Below, in pieces: positions 53,530-62,287 of a stretch of 64,000 bases of DNA. Within the stretch, counting starts at the first letter, position 1; each line of letters begins with the position of its first letter. Made by a program: the position numbers and the translations under genes. This DNA is from JAXMCI01 sp046349435 (GTDB taxonomy: Bacteria; Pseudomonadota; Alphaproteobacteria; Dongiales; Dongiaceae): NCBI GenBank assembly GCA_046349435.1, contig JAXMCI010000003.1:1-64000 (forward strand), read 5' to 3'. Under the pieces are notes generated by a model. That model worked only from the letters and a program-made list of their open reading frames with translations, searched no databases and had not been told where the DNA came from.

Positions 53530-53683
53530 GGCAGGCGGCCGGCCCGGGCGGCCGGCGGCGGGACAGCGGACATGGCACTCCTCCCGCGCTGCTGGTACGG
53601 GATCGCCGCGCCCCTGGCACTGGGGACGGCCTCTCCTCGACGGATCGGAACAGCCGGGCGGCGCGGCGCGTTCCGGCGTTCGC

Positions 53684-54610
53684 TCAACGGCCCCGGCGCA
53701 GCGCCGCCTCGGCCACCGCGATCGCCGCGCCGACCCGCGCGTTGCTTATCACCAGCTCGATGTTGGCGGCGAGGCTGGCGCCGCCGGTGAGCGCCTCCAG
53801 CCGGCCGAGCAGGAACGGCGTCACCGCCTTGCCGCGCACCCCGTCGCGCTCGGCGTCGGCCAGCGCGGCGGCGATCGCCGCCTCCACCGTGGCGCGGGGC
53901 AGGGCGTGGGCTTCCGGGATCGGGTTGGCGACCAGCAGCCCGCCGCCGAGCCCGAGGCGGCGCGAGGCCGCCATGATCGCCGCCACCTCGGCGCCGCTGT
54001 CGGCGCGGCGGTCGACGGCGAGCCCGCTGTCGCGGGTGTAGAAGGCGGGGAAGGCGTCGGTGCCGAAGCCGATCACCGGCACGCCGCGGGTCTCGAGATA
54101 TTCCAGCGTGCGCGGCAGGTCGAGGATCGCCTTGGCGCCGGCGCAGACCACCGCCACCGGCGTGCGCGCCAGCTCCTCGAGGTCGGCGGAGATGTCGAGG
54201 CTGCTCTCGCCGCCGCGATGCACCCCGCCGATGCCGCCGGTGGCGAACACCGCGATGCCGGCGAGCGCCGCGCCGATCATCGTCGCCGCCACCGTGGTGG
54301 CGCCGCTGCCGCCCGTCGCGATCGCCGCGGCGAGGTCGCGGCGCGACAGCTTGGCGAGGTCGCGCGCGGTGGCCAGCCGCTCCAGCTCGGCGGCGCCGAG
54401 CCCGACCCGGAGCCGGCCGTCGAGCACCGCGATGGTGGCGGGAACCGCGCCCTCGGCACGGATCGCCGCCTCGACCCGGCGCGCCGTCTCGAGGTTGCGC
54501 GGATAGGGCATGCCGTGGCTGATGATGGTCGATTCCAGCGCCACCACCGGCCCGCCGGCAGCCAGCGCCGCCGCCACCTCGGGGGCGAGCTGCAGGTCGG
54601 CGGCGCTCAT
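53684..54610 (-). CDS. psuG: Pseudouridine-5'-phosphate glycosidase
   Basis: A 308-residue enzyme with nearly all conserved blocks of PsuG: VVALESTIISHGMPYPRN, GLGAAELERLA, TGGIGGVHRGGE, VCAGAKAILDLPRTLEYLETRGVPVIG with the catalytic lysine region, and TPFLLGRLEALTGG. It reversibly splits pseudouridine 5'-phosphate to uracil and ribose 5-phosphate. It overlaps the kinase gene by four bases (54607-54610), giving the classic kinase-glycosidase pair. Confidence 0.88.
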   Translation of the reverse strand: MSAADLQLAPEVAAALAAGGPVVALESTIISHGMPYPRNLETARRVEAAIRAEGAVPATIAVLDGRLRVGLGAAELERLATARDLAKLSRRDLAAAIATGGSGATTVAATMIGAALAGIAVFATGGIGGVHRGGESSLDISADLEELARTPVAVVCAGAKAILDLPRTLEYLETRGVPVIGFGTDAFPAFYTRDSGLAVDRRADSGAEVAAIMAASRRLGLGGGLLVANPIPEAHALPRATVEAAIAAALADAERDGVRGKAVTPFLLGRLEALTGGASLAANIELVISNARVGAAIAVAEAALRRGR

Positions 54611-55553
54611 GCCGCGCGCGGTCCCGAGGGCTGCCGGCGGAGCGCAGCCTCGAGCAGCGCCGGCGAGAGGTCGGGCCGCACCGCCTGCTCGCTGGCGACG
54701 GTGAGCGCGGCGGCGGCCATCCCACGCCGCAGCGCATCGGCCGGCGGCAGGCCGGCGATCCAGCCCTGCAGCGTGGCGGCGATCAGCGCGTCGCCGGCCC
54801 CGGTGACGTCGCGCGCCGCGCTCGCCGGCGAGGGCAGCCGCTCGAGCCCCGCCGCGGTCGCCAGCAGGGCGCCCTCGGCGCCCAGCGTCACCACCACGGC
54901 GCCGGCCCCGCGGCGCGCAGCGCGGCGGCGGCCGCCTCCGGCGCCGGGCCGGCGCCCGACAGCGCCGCCGCCTCCGCCCGGTTGCAGAACAGCAGGTCGA
55001 CCGCGCCGAGCAGCCCGGCCAGCCGCGGCGCCTTGGCGACCGAGACCGTGTTGGCGGCGACGAAGGCTCCCGCCGGCTTCGCCGCGAGCAGCCGGGCGAG
55101 CCCGGCGGCCGGCAGGTTGGCGTCGGCGAACCAGGCGCGATGGCGCCGCAGCAGCGCCGCGCGGGCGGCGAAGAAGGCGGCGTCCATGCCGTCGTAGATC
55201 GCCATGTCGGCGAGCCCGATGACGAGCTCGCCCGCCGGGTCGAGCACCGCGGTGTAGCTCGCCGTCGCCGCCGCGGCGCTGCGCACCACGGCGGCGGCGT
55301 CGACCCCGGCGGCGGCCAGGGCGGCGAGCAGCCGGTCGGCTTCGGCCTCAGGGCCGAGCCGGCTGAGCAGCGCGACGCCCGTCCCCAGCCGGGCCAGCCC
55401 CTCGGCGACGTTGCGCGCCACCCCGCCCCAGCCGGCGGTCATGGCGACCGGGTTGGAGCTGCCCGGCACCGGCGCGGCCTGCAGCCGGGCGCGGCGGTCG
55501 ATGTGGGCGGCGCCGATGCAGAGGACCGCGCCGGCGGGCTGCGCCGCGCTCAA
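54607..55553 (-). pseudogene. psuK: Pseudouridine kinase (PfkB family), one frameshift
   Basis: The frame starts with TTG 55553 overlapping the ParB-like stop and reads AGAVLCIGAAHIDRRARL, GGVARNVAEGLARLG and FCNRAEAAALSG, typical of PsuK-type kinases. Near 54893-54900 the frame is lost within the GAGAVVVTLGAEGALL segment, and the rest, including the catalytic DVTGAGDALIAA, is in another frame and ends at 54607. A one-base correction gives a kinase of normal length. It would phosphorylate pseudouridine to supply PsuG. Confidence 0.78.
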
Positions 55554-55807
55554 TATTTCCGCGCCTGGACGATGTTGGCCTTGATCGTCGTCTCGCCCAG
55601 CGCGCGGCAGGCCTCCAGCCGCTGCAGCCCGCTGACCAGCACGAAGCGGTCCTTGTCGGGGCGCACCAGGATCGGCGTCTGCTGGCCGATCTCGGCGATG
55701 CTCTCGGCGAGCGCCTCGAGCGCCTTCGGGTCGATCTCGTGGCGCAGCTTCTGCGGCACGTAGATCTCGGCGATCGGCACCGCCACGGCCTTCATCAAGT
55801 CGGACAT
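55550..55807 (-). CDS. ParB N-terminal-like domain protein
   Basis: An 85-residue protein made almost entirely of a ParB/Srx-type domain: AVPIAEIYVPQKLRHEIDPKALEALAESIAEIGQQTPI, then VLVSGLQRLEACRALG, matching the box containing GxxRxxA of ParB-like nucleotide-binding domains. The DNA-binding part of ParB is missing, so it is not a partition protein. Its stop overlaps the psuK start, so it is translated with the pseudouridine genes. Its role may be nucleotide binding, ATPase/CTPase or kinase activity; unknown. Confidence 0.75.
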   Translation of the reverse strand: MSDLMKAVAVPIAEIYVPQKLRHEIDPKALEALAESIAEIGQQTPILVRPDKDRFVLVSGLQRLEACRALGETTIKANIVQARKY

Positions 55808-55843
55808 CGGTCCGCCTCCTTGTTCCCGGCCGCGGCCCGCGGC

Positions 55844-57052
55844 TCAGGCGCTCACCAGCTCCGCGGCGCGCTCGGCCGGCGGCGTGTTGCGGCTGCGGCC
55901 GGTACGAACCACGCCGTCGATCACCACCATGCCGATGCCCGGCAGGTCGCCGCCGCGCACGCTCGCCAGCAGGTCGCGCCCGGCGCTGTGCTGGGCGCGG
56001 TCGAGCAGCACGAAGTCGGCGGCGCGGCCCGGCTCGATCAGGCCGCAATCGAGCTTGCGCTGCCGCGCCGTGTTGCCGGTGGCGAGGCAGAAGGCCAGCT
56101 CGGCCGGCAGGTCGCCGAGGCTGCTCAGCATGGCGATCATGCGCAGGATGCCGAGCGGCTGGACGCCCGATCCGGCGGGCGAGTCGGTGCCCAGGATGAC
56201 GCGCTCCAGCTGGCCCATCTCGCGCGCCGTGCGCAGCGTGTAGAGCGCCGCCGCCTCGTTGCCGTTGTGGACGATCTCGAGCGCGCGGCGGCAGCCCTCG
56301 CAGAGGCAGCGGATCTGGTCGAGCGGCAGGGCGGTGTGGCCGCCATTGACGTGGCCGATGACGTCGGCGTCGGCCTCCAGCACGACGTCCTTGTCGATCA
56401 GGCCGGAGCCCGGGATCGACGGGCCGCCGGTGTGGATCGTGCTCTGGATGCCGTGCTGCCGCGCCCAGGCGACCATCGCCTTGGCCTCGGCGCCGGTCTT
56501 GACCCCGCCCAGCCCGACCTCGCCCAGCAGCGTCACGCCGGCTGCCGCGAGCTCGGCGAAGTCGCTCTCCACCATGCCCTTCTCGAGCACCGGCGCGCCG
56601 GCCAGCACCTTGACCCCGCCGGGGCGGAAGGCGGCGAAGGCGCGCTGCGCGGTGATCGCCAGCGCCTTGACGCCGACCACGTCCTTGGGCCGGCCCGGCA
56701 GGTGGACCTCGCCGGCCGAGATCATCGTGGTGACGCCGCCATTGAGGAAGCTGTCGATCCAGCCGAGCTGGTTCTGCCGCGGCGTCCAGTCGCCGAACAC
56801 CGGATGGACGTGGCTGTCGATCAGCCCGGGGGCCAGCGCCGCGCCCTTGGCGTCGATCACCGTGCGGGCGTTGGCGTCGTCGACCTCGCCCTTGCGGCCG
56901 ACCGCGGCGATGCGGCCGTCGACCGCCACCACCGTGTCGGCGTCGAGGATCGGGTTGGCGAGGTCGCCCGAGAGCAGCAGCCCGATGTTGCGGACCACCA
57001 GCTTGCCGGCCCCATTGCCGGTTGCCGCACCGGCGGCGGCGGGCTCGGCCAT
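55844..57052 (-). CDS. Amidohydrolase, enamidase-like
   Basis: A 402-residue metal-dependent hydrolase with PGLIDSHVHPVFGDW (metal-binding HxH), GVTTMISAGEVHLPGRP, STIHTGGPS, IGHVNGGHTALP and GTDSPAGSGVQPLG with the catalytic aspartate. The sequence resembles enamidase, which hydrolyses 6-oxo-tetrahydronicotinate to 2-formylglutarate in nicotinate fermentation. It overlaps the end of the isochorismatase-like gene (TGATG). Whether a nicotinate-type ring is the real substrate cannot be seen. Confidence 0.75.
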   Translation of the reverse strand: MAEPAAAGAATGNGAGKLVVRNIGLLLSGDLANPILDADTVVAVDGRIAAVGRKGEVDDANARTVIDAKGAALAPGLIDSHVHPVFGDWTPRQNQLGWIDSFLNGGVTTMISAGEVHLPGRPKDVVGVKALAITAQRAFAAFRPGGVKVLAGAPVLEKGMVESDFAELAAAGVTLLGEVGLGGVKTGAEAKAMVAWARQHGIQSTIHTGGPSIPGSGLIDKDVVLEADADVIGHVNGGHTALPLDQIRCLCEGCRRALEIVHNGNEAAALYTLRTAREMGQLERVILGTDSPAGSGVQPLGILRMIAMLSSLGDLPAELAFCLATGNTARQRKLDCGLIEPGRAADFVLLDRAQHSAGRDLLASVRGGDLPGIGMVVIDGVVRTGRSRNTPPAERAAELVSA

Positions 57053-57795
57053 CAGCCGGCCGCCACGTCGGCGACCAGGCGGGCGCCGCGCGAAGCCATG
57101 AAGTAGAGGCCCATATAGTGGGTCGCCTCCTGGGGATGCGCCGCGGTCGGGCCGAGGCCGATCTGCATGGCGGTCTCGCGCGGCAGGTTGTAGGTGGCGC
57201 AGCCCGGCTCGTAGACCAGGATGTCCCTGAGGGTCGGCATCAGGTCGTGGTTGCGCGCCGACAGCATGGTCAGCACGAAGTCCATGACGCAGATGTCGGT
57301 GCAGATGCCGACCACCAGCACCGCCTCCAGGCGGTGGTGGTTGACCCAGTCGACCACGGCGTTGCTGCCGTCCGGCCGGATCGCGCCGACGAAGCCGTTG
57401 ATGCAGTCCTTGCGCACCAGCGTGGCGAGCGGCTCGCGCTCCAGCCAGAGCAGCTCCGGCACGAGGTGCTCCTCGCCGGTGCCGGCCTCGCAATGCGGCG
57501 GGTAGGGCGGCTCCGGCCGGCCCGGCTCGTGGGTGTCGAGGAAGGCCAGGACCGGCCGGCCCTGGCCGGTGAGCCGGCGGGCGAGCCGGTCGGTCTCCTC
57601 GACCATGCGGCGGACCTGCGGATCCTCGGCGGGCGGCGCCAGCGCCCCGGCGCCGACCGTGGCGAAGCCGTTGACCTCGTCGACGATCACCAGCCCGATG
57701 GCGGTGTCGTCGAGCGACACCCGCTCGAGCAGGATCGGCATCGCCCGGCGCAGCTGTCCGCTCAGGGTCTCGTGCTCGGCGTCTCGGTCGGCCAT
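57052..57795 (-). CDS. Isochorismatase family cysteine hydrolase (nicotinamidase-like)
   Basis: A 247-residue hydrolase. The catalytic triad is visible as D in VIVDEVNGF, K in VRKDCINGF and C in VVGICTDICVMDF; FLDTHEPG resembles the metal-binding region of nicotinamidases. It deamidates nicotinamide or a related amide. It is the first gene of a two-gene operon with the enamidase-like hydrolase, which suggests stepwise breakdown of an amide-bearing ring. Confidence 0.82.
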   Translation of the reverse strand: MADRDAEHETLSGQLRRAMPILLERVSLDDTAIGLVIVDEVNGFATVGAGALAPPAEDPQVRRMVEETDRLARRLTGQGRPVLAFLDTHEPGRPEPPYPPHCEAGTGEEHLVPELLWLEREPLATLVRKDCINGFVGAIRPDGSNAVVDWVNHHRLEAVLVVGICTDICVMDFVLTMLSARNHDLMPTLRDILVYEPGCATYNLPRETAMQIGLGPTAAHPQEATHYMGLYFMASRGARLVADVAAG

Positions 57796-58096
57796 GGCGC
57801 TCCTCGGGGATCCCGTGCCGGGCCATTCTCCCGCCGCCGCGGCGGCGGCGCAAGGCCGCGGGCCCTGCTGGTCTGCCGCTGGCCCGCCCCGGCTGGGCCC
57901 ACACTTGCTTGCGACTTGAATGGCAGTTTCCCGGCGTGCGGCGAACTGGTAGCGTGGCGCCAGCGGGGCCAATCCCGTCGGGAGAACGACGGCTACCAGA
58001 CAAGCCGGACAGGATCGCAGATGCAGCCCGGGCACCGCCCTCGCGGGGCCTGCGGCGCGGCCGGTCCGGCGCCCCGGGGCAGCAAGGAGGCAATCG
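57796..58096. other. Divergent intergenic region
   Basis: This 300-base gap separates the divergent hydrolase and importer operons and must contain both promoters, but no convincing -35/-10 pair or palindrome is visible by eye. GCAAGGAGG just before 58097 is the ribosome binding site of the binding-protein gene. Confidence 0.4.
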
Positions 58097-59341
58097 ATGA
58101 AACTCAGTCGCAGGCAGTTCGTCCGCTCCGCCACCGGGGCGCTGGTCTTCAGCAGCACGCTCGCCACGCTCGAGCGGGCGGGACTCGCCGCGGCCGAGCC
58201 GATCCGGCTCGGCAACATCCTCGACAAGACGGGCGGGCTGAACATCTACAGCCTGAAGCAGATCGCCGGCGTCGCCATGGCGGTCGACGAGATCAATGCC
58301 GCCGGCGGCCTGCTCGGCCGGCCGGTACAGCTCTACTTCTACGACTCGCAGTCCAACAACCAGTTCAACTCGCAATACGCCACCCAGGCGCTGGTCAAGG
58401 ACAAGGTCGAGGTCATCCATGGCGGCATCACCAGCTCCTCGCGCGAGGTGATGCGCCCGATCGTGCGCAAGTTCCACGGGCTGCTGTTCTACAACTCGCT
58501 CTACGAGGGCGGTGTCTGCGACCGCCGGCACGTCAACACCGGCATGGTGCCGGCGCAGCAGCTCGAGCCGCTGATCGACTATGTCGGCGGCGAGCTCGGC
58601 AAGAAGAAGGGCTACGTCCTGGCCGCCGACTACAATTACGGCCAGATCACCGCCAAGTGGATGCAGAAGCTCGTCACCGAGAAGGGCGGCTCGCTGGCCG
58701 GGATCGAGTTCTTCCCGCTCGACGTCACCAACTTCGCCCCGGCGCTGTCGCGCATCCAGGCGGCCAAGCCCGACGTCGTCTGGTCGGCGCTGGTCGGCGG
58801 CGCGCACATCTCCTTCTACCGCCAGTTCGAGGCGACCATCGGCAAGAAGAACATGACGCTGGCCTCGACCACCTACGGCGTCGGCCGCGAGCAGACCGAG
58901 CTCAGCCCGCAGGAAGGCGAGGGCATCATCATCGCGACCTCCTTCGTCGACAGCCTGCCGACCCAGCAGGCCAAGGACTTCGTCGCCAGGTTCCACAAGT
59001 ACGTCGGCAACGACGAATATGTCGGCGAGTACGGCGAGTACGGCTATCGCGGCGTCATGCTCTGGGCCCAGGCGGTCAAGGCCGCCGGCAGCTCCAAGCC
59101 GGACGCGGTGATCGAGGCGATCTCGAAGGGCGGCATCAAGTTCGAGGGCGGCGGCGGCCTCTACACGATCGACGGCCAGACCAACCACACGACGATGGAC
59201 ATCCACATCGTCAAGGGCAACGCCAGCCAGAGCTTCGACGTCATCAAGTCGTTCCCGCAGCGCCCGCCGCTCGACACGCAGCTGGTCTGCGACCTGCACA
59301 AGAACCCCAACGACACGACGCAGTACGAGCCGAAGCTGTAG
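58097..59341 (+). CDS. Amide/urea-type ABC substrate-binding protein (AmiC/UrtA-like)
   Basis: A 414-residue type I periplasmic binding protein with a Tat-like leader (SRRQFVRSATGALVF). IRLGNILDKTGGLNIYSLKQIAGVAMAVDEINAAGG is typical of the Peripla_BP_5/6 group for amides, urea or short-chain amide analogues. NSLYEGGVCDRRHVNTGMVPAQQ and the AADYNYGQITAKWM loop agree with UrtA/FmdD/AmiC. It begins a complete LivKHMGF-type operon ending at 63 kb and followed by an amidase gene. Confidence 0.85.
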   Translation: MKLSRRQFVRSATGALVFSSTLATLERAGLAAAEPIRLGNILDKTGGLNIYSLKQIAGVAMAVDEINAAGGLLGRPVQLYFYDSQSNNQFNSQYATQALVKDKVEVIHGGITSSSREVMRPIVRKFHGLLFYNSLYEGGVCDRRHVNTGMVPAQQLEPLIDYVGGELGKKKGYVLAADYNYGQITAKWMQKLVTEKGGSLAGIEFFPLDVTNFAPALSRIQAAKPDVVWSALVGGAHISFYRQFEATIGKKNMTLASTTYGVGREQTELSPQEGEGIIIATSFVDSLPTQQAKDFVARFHKYVGNDEYVGEYGEYGYRGVMLWAQAVKAAGSSKPDAVIEAISKGGIKFEGGGGLYTIDGQTNHTTMDIHIVKGNASQSFDVIKSFPQRPPLDTQLVCDLHKNPNDTTQYEPKL

Positions 59342-59350
59342 CCGACGGCA

Positions 59351-59390
59351 GGCCGGACCCGGATCCCGCGCGTCGGATCCGGGTCCGGCC
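59351..59390 (+). terminator. Perfect 16-bp hairpin after the binding-protein gene
   Basis: The arms at 59351-59366 (GGCCGGACCCGGATCC) and 59375-59390 are exact reverse complements, separated by an eight-base loop. There is no T-run behind it, so it is more likely an mRNA-stabilising or attenuating hairpin than a full terminator. Its position ten bases after the stop suits high expression of the binding protein relative to the permeases. Confidence 0.6.
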
Positions 59391-59402
59391 GCATCCAGGG
59401 TC

Positions 59403-59482
59403 GTCATCCCGGCGGCAGCCGGGATCCATCGCTCCGCGAGCGGGGACGTTGCAGCATGGATCCCGGCTGCCGCCGGGATGAC
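59403..59482. repeat. REP-like inverted repeat (GTCATCCCGGC family)
   Basis: GTCATCCCGGCGGCAGCCGG with continuation (59403-59428) is repeated in reverse complement at 59456-59482. It belongs to a different repeat family from the CTTCGACAGG elements. It lies between the hairpin and the first permease gene. Confidence 0.7.
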
Positions 59483-59532
59483 AGTCGAAGCGAACGGTCG
59501 TCACCAAGCCCGCTCAGGGAAGCCGCGCCGCC

Positions 59533-60393
59533 TTGCAGCAGATCGCCAACTACGCCTACCTGATCGGCAGCTCCTTCAGCGTGCTGATCCTGATCAGCCT
59601 CGGGCTGGCGGTGATCTTCGGCATGATGCGGGTGATCAACCTGGCGCAGGGCGAGTTCCTGATGCTCGGCGCCTATGTCTGCACGCTGGCCACCAAGCAC
59701 GACCTGCCGCTGTGGGCCGGCGTGCTGCTCGCCGGGCTGGCGGTCGGGCTGTTCGGCATCCTGGTGGAGCGGCTGATGATCCGCTTCCTCTACGGCCGGA
59801 TCGTCGACACCCTGCTCGCCACCTGGGGCCTCAGCCTGTTCCTGGTCGGCGGCGTCACCACCATCTTCGGGCCGCAGTCGGAGAGCGTCGCCGCCGACCT
59901 CGGCAGCTTCTCGGTCGGCGGCCTCGCCTTCTCGCGCTACAACCTGGTGATGATGGCGGTCGCCGTCGCGATGCTGGCCGGCACCTACGCGCTGTGGCGC
60001 TGGACCCGCTTCGGGCTGGTGGTGCGCGGCACCATGCAGAACCCGGCGATGGCCGACGCGCTCGGCACCGACACGCGCCGCGTCTACATGCTGACCTTCG
60101 GGTTCGGCTCGGCGCTGACCGGCCTGGCCGGCGCCATCCTGGTGCCGAGCACCGGCGCCTCGCCGACCATGGGCGTCTTCTACATCGCCAAGGCCTTCAT
60201 CACGGTGATCGCGGCCGGGCCGCTGCCGCTGATCGGCACGACCAGCGCCAGCGCGCTGTTCGCCGCCATCGACGGCGTCGTCGCCTATCTCTGGAGCTCG
60301 GTGACGGGCGAGATCGCCGTGCTGCTGGTCGCCATCCTGCTGCTGCGCGCGCTGCCGCTCGGCATCACCGGCCGGCTGCGGCGGGGGATCTGA
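59533..60393 (+). CDS. LivH-type branched-chain/amide ABC transporter permease
   Basis: A 286-residue permease with about eight hydrophobic segments and the family motif MMRVINLAQGEFLMLGAY (about residues 34-51), LATWGLSLFLVGG, and VRGTMQNPAMADALGTDTRRVYMLTFGFGSALTGLAG. The start seems to be TTG 59533, as no ATG/GTG precedes the conserved N-terminus. It works with the LivM-type permease three bases downstream. Confidence 0.86.
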   Translation: MQQIANYAYLIGSSFSVLILISLGLAVIFGMMRVINLAQGEFLMLGAYVCTLATKHDLPLWAGVLLAGLAVGLFGILVERLMIRFLYGRIVDTLLATWGLSLFLVGGVTTIFGPQSESVAADLGSFSVGGLAFSRYNLVMMAVAVAMLAGTYALWRWTRFGLVVRGTMQNPAMADALGTDTRRVYMLTFGFGSALTGLAGAILVPSTGASPTMGVFYIAKAFITVIAAGPLPLIGTTSASALFAAIDGVVAYLWSSVTGEIAVLLVAILLLRALPLGITGRLRRGI

Positions 60394-60395
60394 GG

Positions 60396-61427
60396 ATGGC
60401 CACCCGTCCGCTCGGCCTCGGCCCCTCCGGCCGCCCGCCGGCCTGGTGGTGGTGGCTCTTCGTCGCTGCCGGCGGCGTCGTGCTGCTCGGGCTGCCGTCG
60501 CTGATCGACGACATCTCGGTGCAGCTCGACATCTCGATCATCCTGGTGCTGGCGCTGCTCGCGCTGTCGATGAGCTTCCTCTGGGGCTATGGCGGGATGC
60601 TGAGCTTCGGCCAGACCGTGTTCTTCGGCCTCGGCGGCTACAGCTACGCGGTGATCGGGCTCAATGCCGGCACCACCGCCTGGCCGTTCCTCGCCGCCGT
60701 CCTCGTGCCGATGCTGTTCGCCGCGGTGCTGGGATACTTCATGATCTATGGCCGCATCAGCGACATCTATCTCAGCGTCATCACCCTGGTGGTGACGCTG
60801 ATCTTCGAGAAGGCGATCCGCTCGACCTCGGGCGACCAGTACGTCATCGGCACGGTCCGCCTCAACGGCCAGAACGGCATCCCGACGGTGCCCTCGCTGA
60901 AGCTGCCCTGGATGGACGCCGAGCTCGACACGACGGGCAACTACTACCTCGCCGCGGTCATGCTGCTGCTCGTCTATGTCGGGCTCCGGCTGCTGCTGGC
61001 GACGCCGTTCGGCCGCGTGCTGGTCGGCGTCCGCGAGAACGAGCGCCGGGTCGAGCTGCTCGGCTACGACAGCCGGCGTTACAAGCTGGCCGCCTTCGTC
61101 GTCGCCGGCGGCGTCGCCGGGCTCTCCGGCGTGCTCTACGGCATCTGGGGCAATTTCGTCGCGCCGGAGATGTTCAACCTCAACCAGGCGGCGCAGGTCG
61201 TCATCTGGGTGATCGTCGGCGGCCGGGCGACGCTGATCGGGCCGATCGCCGGCACGGCGGTGATCCAGTACGCCACCGCCTGGCTCGGGACCCAGGGGGT
61301 CGGCCAGGTCTCGCTGGTGCTGGGGCTGGTGCTGATGGTCTTCGTGCTGGTCTTCCAGGCGGGGCTGCTGCCGACCGTCGGCCTGCTGCTCGGCTGGGCG
61401 CGCGACCGCGTGGCGGGGCGGCGATGA
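60396..61427 (+). CDS. LivM-type ABC transporter permease
   Basis: A 343-residue permease. ALSMSFLWGYGGMLSFGQTVFFGLGGYSYAV is the diagnostic LivM motif; VGVRENERRVELLGYDSRRYKLAAFVVAGGVAGLSG follows in the C-terminal half. ATG 60396 is preceded by GAGG. The C-terminal end overlaps the ATPase gene by four bases (61424). Confidence 0.86.
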   Translation: MATRPLGLGPSGRPPAWWWWLFVAAGGVVLLGLPSLIDDISVQLDISIILVLALLALSMSFLWGYGGMLSFGQTVFFGLGGYSYAVIGLNAGTTAWPFLAAVLVPMLFAAVLGYFMIYGRISDIYLSVITLVVTLIFEKAIRSTSGDQYVIGTVRLNGQNGIPTVPSLKLPWMDAELDTTGNYYLAAVMLLLVYVGLRLLLATPFGRVLVGVRENERRVELLGYDSRRYKLAAFVVAGGVAGLSGVLYGIWGNFVAPEMFNLNQAAQVVIWVIVGGRATLIGPIAGTAVIQYATAWLGTQGVGQVSLVLGLVLMVFVLVFQAGLLPTVGLLLGWARDRVAGRR

Positions 61428-62140
61428 GCGCGATCCTCGAGACGGTCGGGCTGGAGAAGCGCTTCGGCGGCGTGCGCGCCATCGCCGGCGTCGACTTCCG
61501 GCTGGAGGCCGGCGAGCTGCGCTGCCTGATCGGTCCGAACGGCGCCGGCAAGAGCACCTTCTTCAAGATGGTGACCGGGCAGATCCACCCGACCTCCGGC
61601 CGCATCCTGTTCGAGGGCACCGACATCACCGGGGCAGCGGCGCACGAGATCGGCCGGCTCGGCATCGGCATCAAGAACCAGGTGCCCGACGTCTTCGACG
61701 GCCTCGACGTGCGCGAGAACCTCTGGCTCGCCGCCCGCCGCGGCCGCGCCAGGAGCGAGGCCGCCGACCGCGTCGCCGCGCTGATCGAGCGGCTGTCGCT
61801 CTCCGACATCGCCGGCCGGCTGGTCGGCGAGCTGGCGCACGGCCAGCGGCAGTGGGTCGAGATCGGCATGGTGATGCTGCGCGAGCCCAAGCTGATGCTG
61901 CTCGACGAGCCCTCGGCCGGGATGAGCGCCGAGGAGACCGACCGCACCGCCGCGCTGATCCGCGAGATCAACCGCACGGTGGCGCTGGTCGTCGTCGAGC
62001 ACGACATGCAGTTCATCCGCCAGATCGCGACGCGCGTCACCGTCTTCCACCAGGGCCAGATCCTGGTCGAGGAGTCCTTCGACAGCATCATGCGCGACCC
62101 GCGGGTCCGCGACGTCTATCTCGGCCGCCATGCCGCCTAA
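61424..62140 (+). CDS. LivG-type ABC transporter ATPase
   Basis: A 238-residue ATPase with Walker A GPNGAGKST (from about residue 39), KNQVPDVFDGLDVRENL, a signature-like LAHGQRQWVEIG (LSxGQ variant common in urea/amide transporters), Walker B LMLLDEPSAGM and VVEHDMQFI. The LAHGQRQ signature strengthens assignment to the UrtD/amide group rather than amino-acid LivG. Confidence 0.87.
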   Translation: MSAILETVGLEKRFGGVRAIAGVDFRLEAGELRCLIGPNGAGKSTFFKMVTGQIHPTSGRILFEGTDITGAAAHEIGRLGIGIKNQVPDVFDGLDVRENLWLAARRGRARSEAADRVAALIERLSLSDIAGRLVGELAHGQRQWVEIGMVMLREPKLMLLDEPSAGMSAEETDRTAALIREINRTVALVVVEHDMQFIRQIATRVTVFHQGQILVEESFDSIMRDPRVRDVYLGRHAA

Positions 62141-62163
62141 GCAGGGATTGAGGCCGCCCCCCT

Positions 62164-62239
62164 TTGTCATGCCCGGGCCTGACCCGGGCATCCAGATTGC
62201 GGCCGCCATGGATTGCCAGGTCAAGCCCGGCAATGACAA
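62164..62239. repeat. REP-like palindrome (TTGTCATGCCCGGGC family)
   Basis: TTGTCATGCCCGGGCCTGAC at 62164-62183 begins a near-perfect inverted repeat whose other arm ends CCCGGCAATGACAA at 62239. This TGTCATGCCCGG-type intergenic repeat is widespread in alphaproteobacteria. It separates the two ATPase genes and is followed by the next gene after about 50 bases. Confidence 0.65.
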
Positions 62240-62287
62240 GAATGAGCGCAGGCGGCGGCCCCCATTGAGCGCGCCCCGCGATCCCCG

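Noticed and set aside
55550..55807. Chromosome or plasmid partition locus (parAB/origin)
   Set aside because: The protein is a lone 85-residue ParB-fold domain without DNA-binding region; no ParA gene, parS-like palindrome, DnaA boxes or gidA/gidB neighbours are present.
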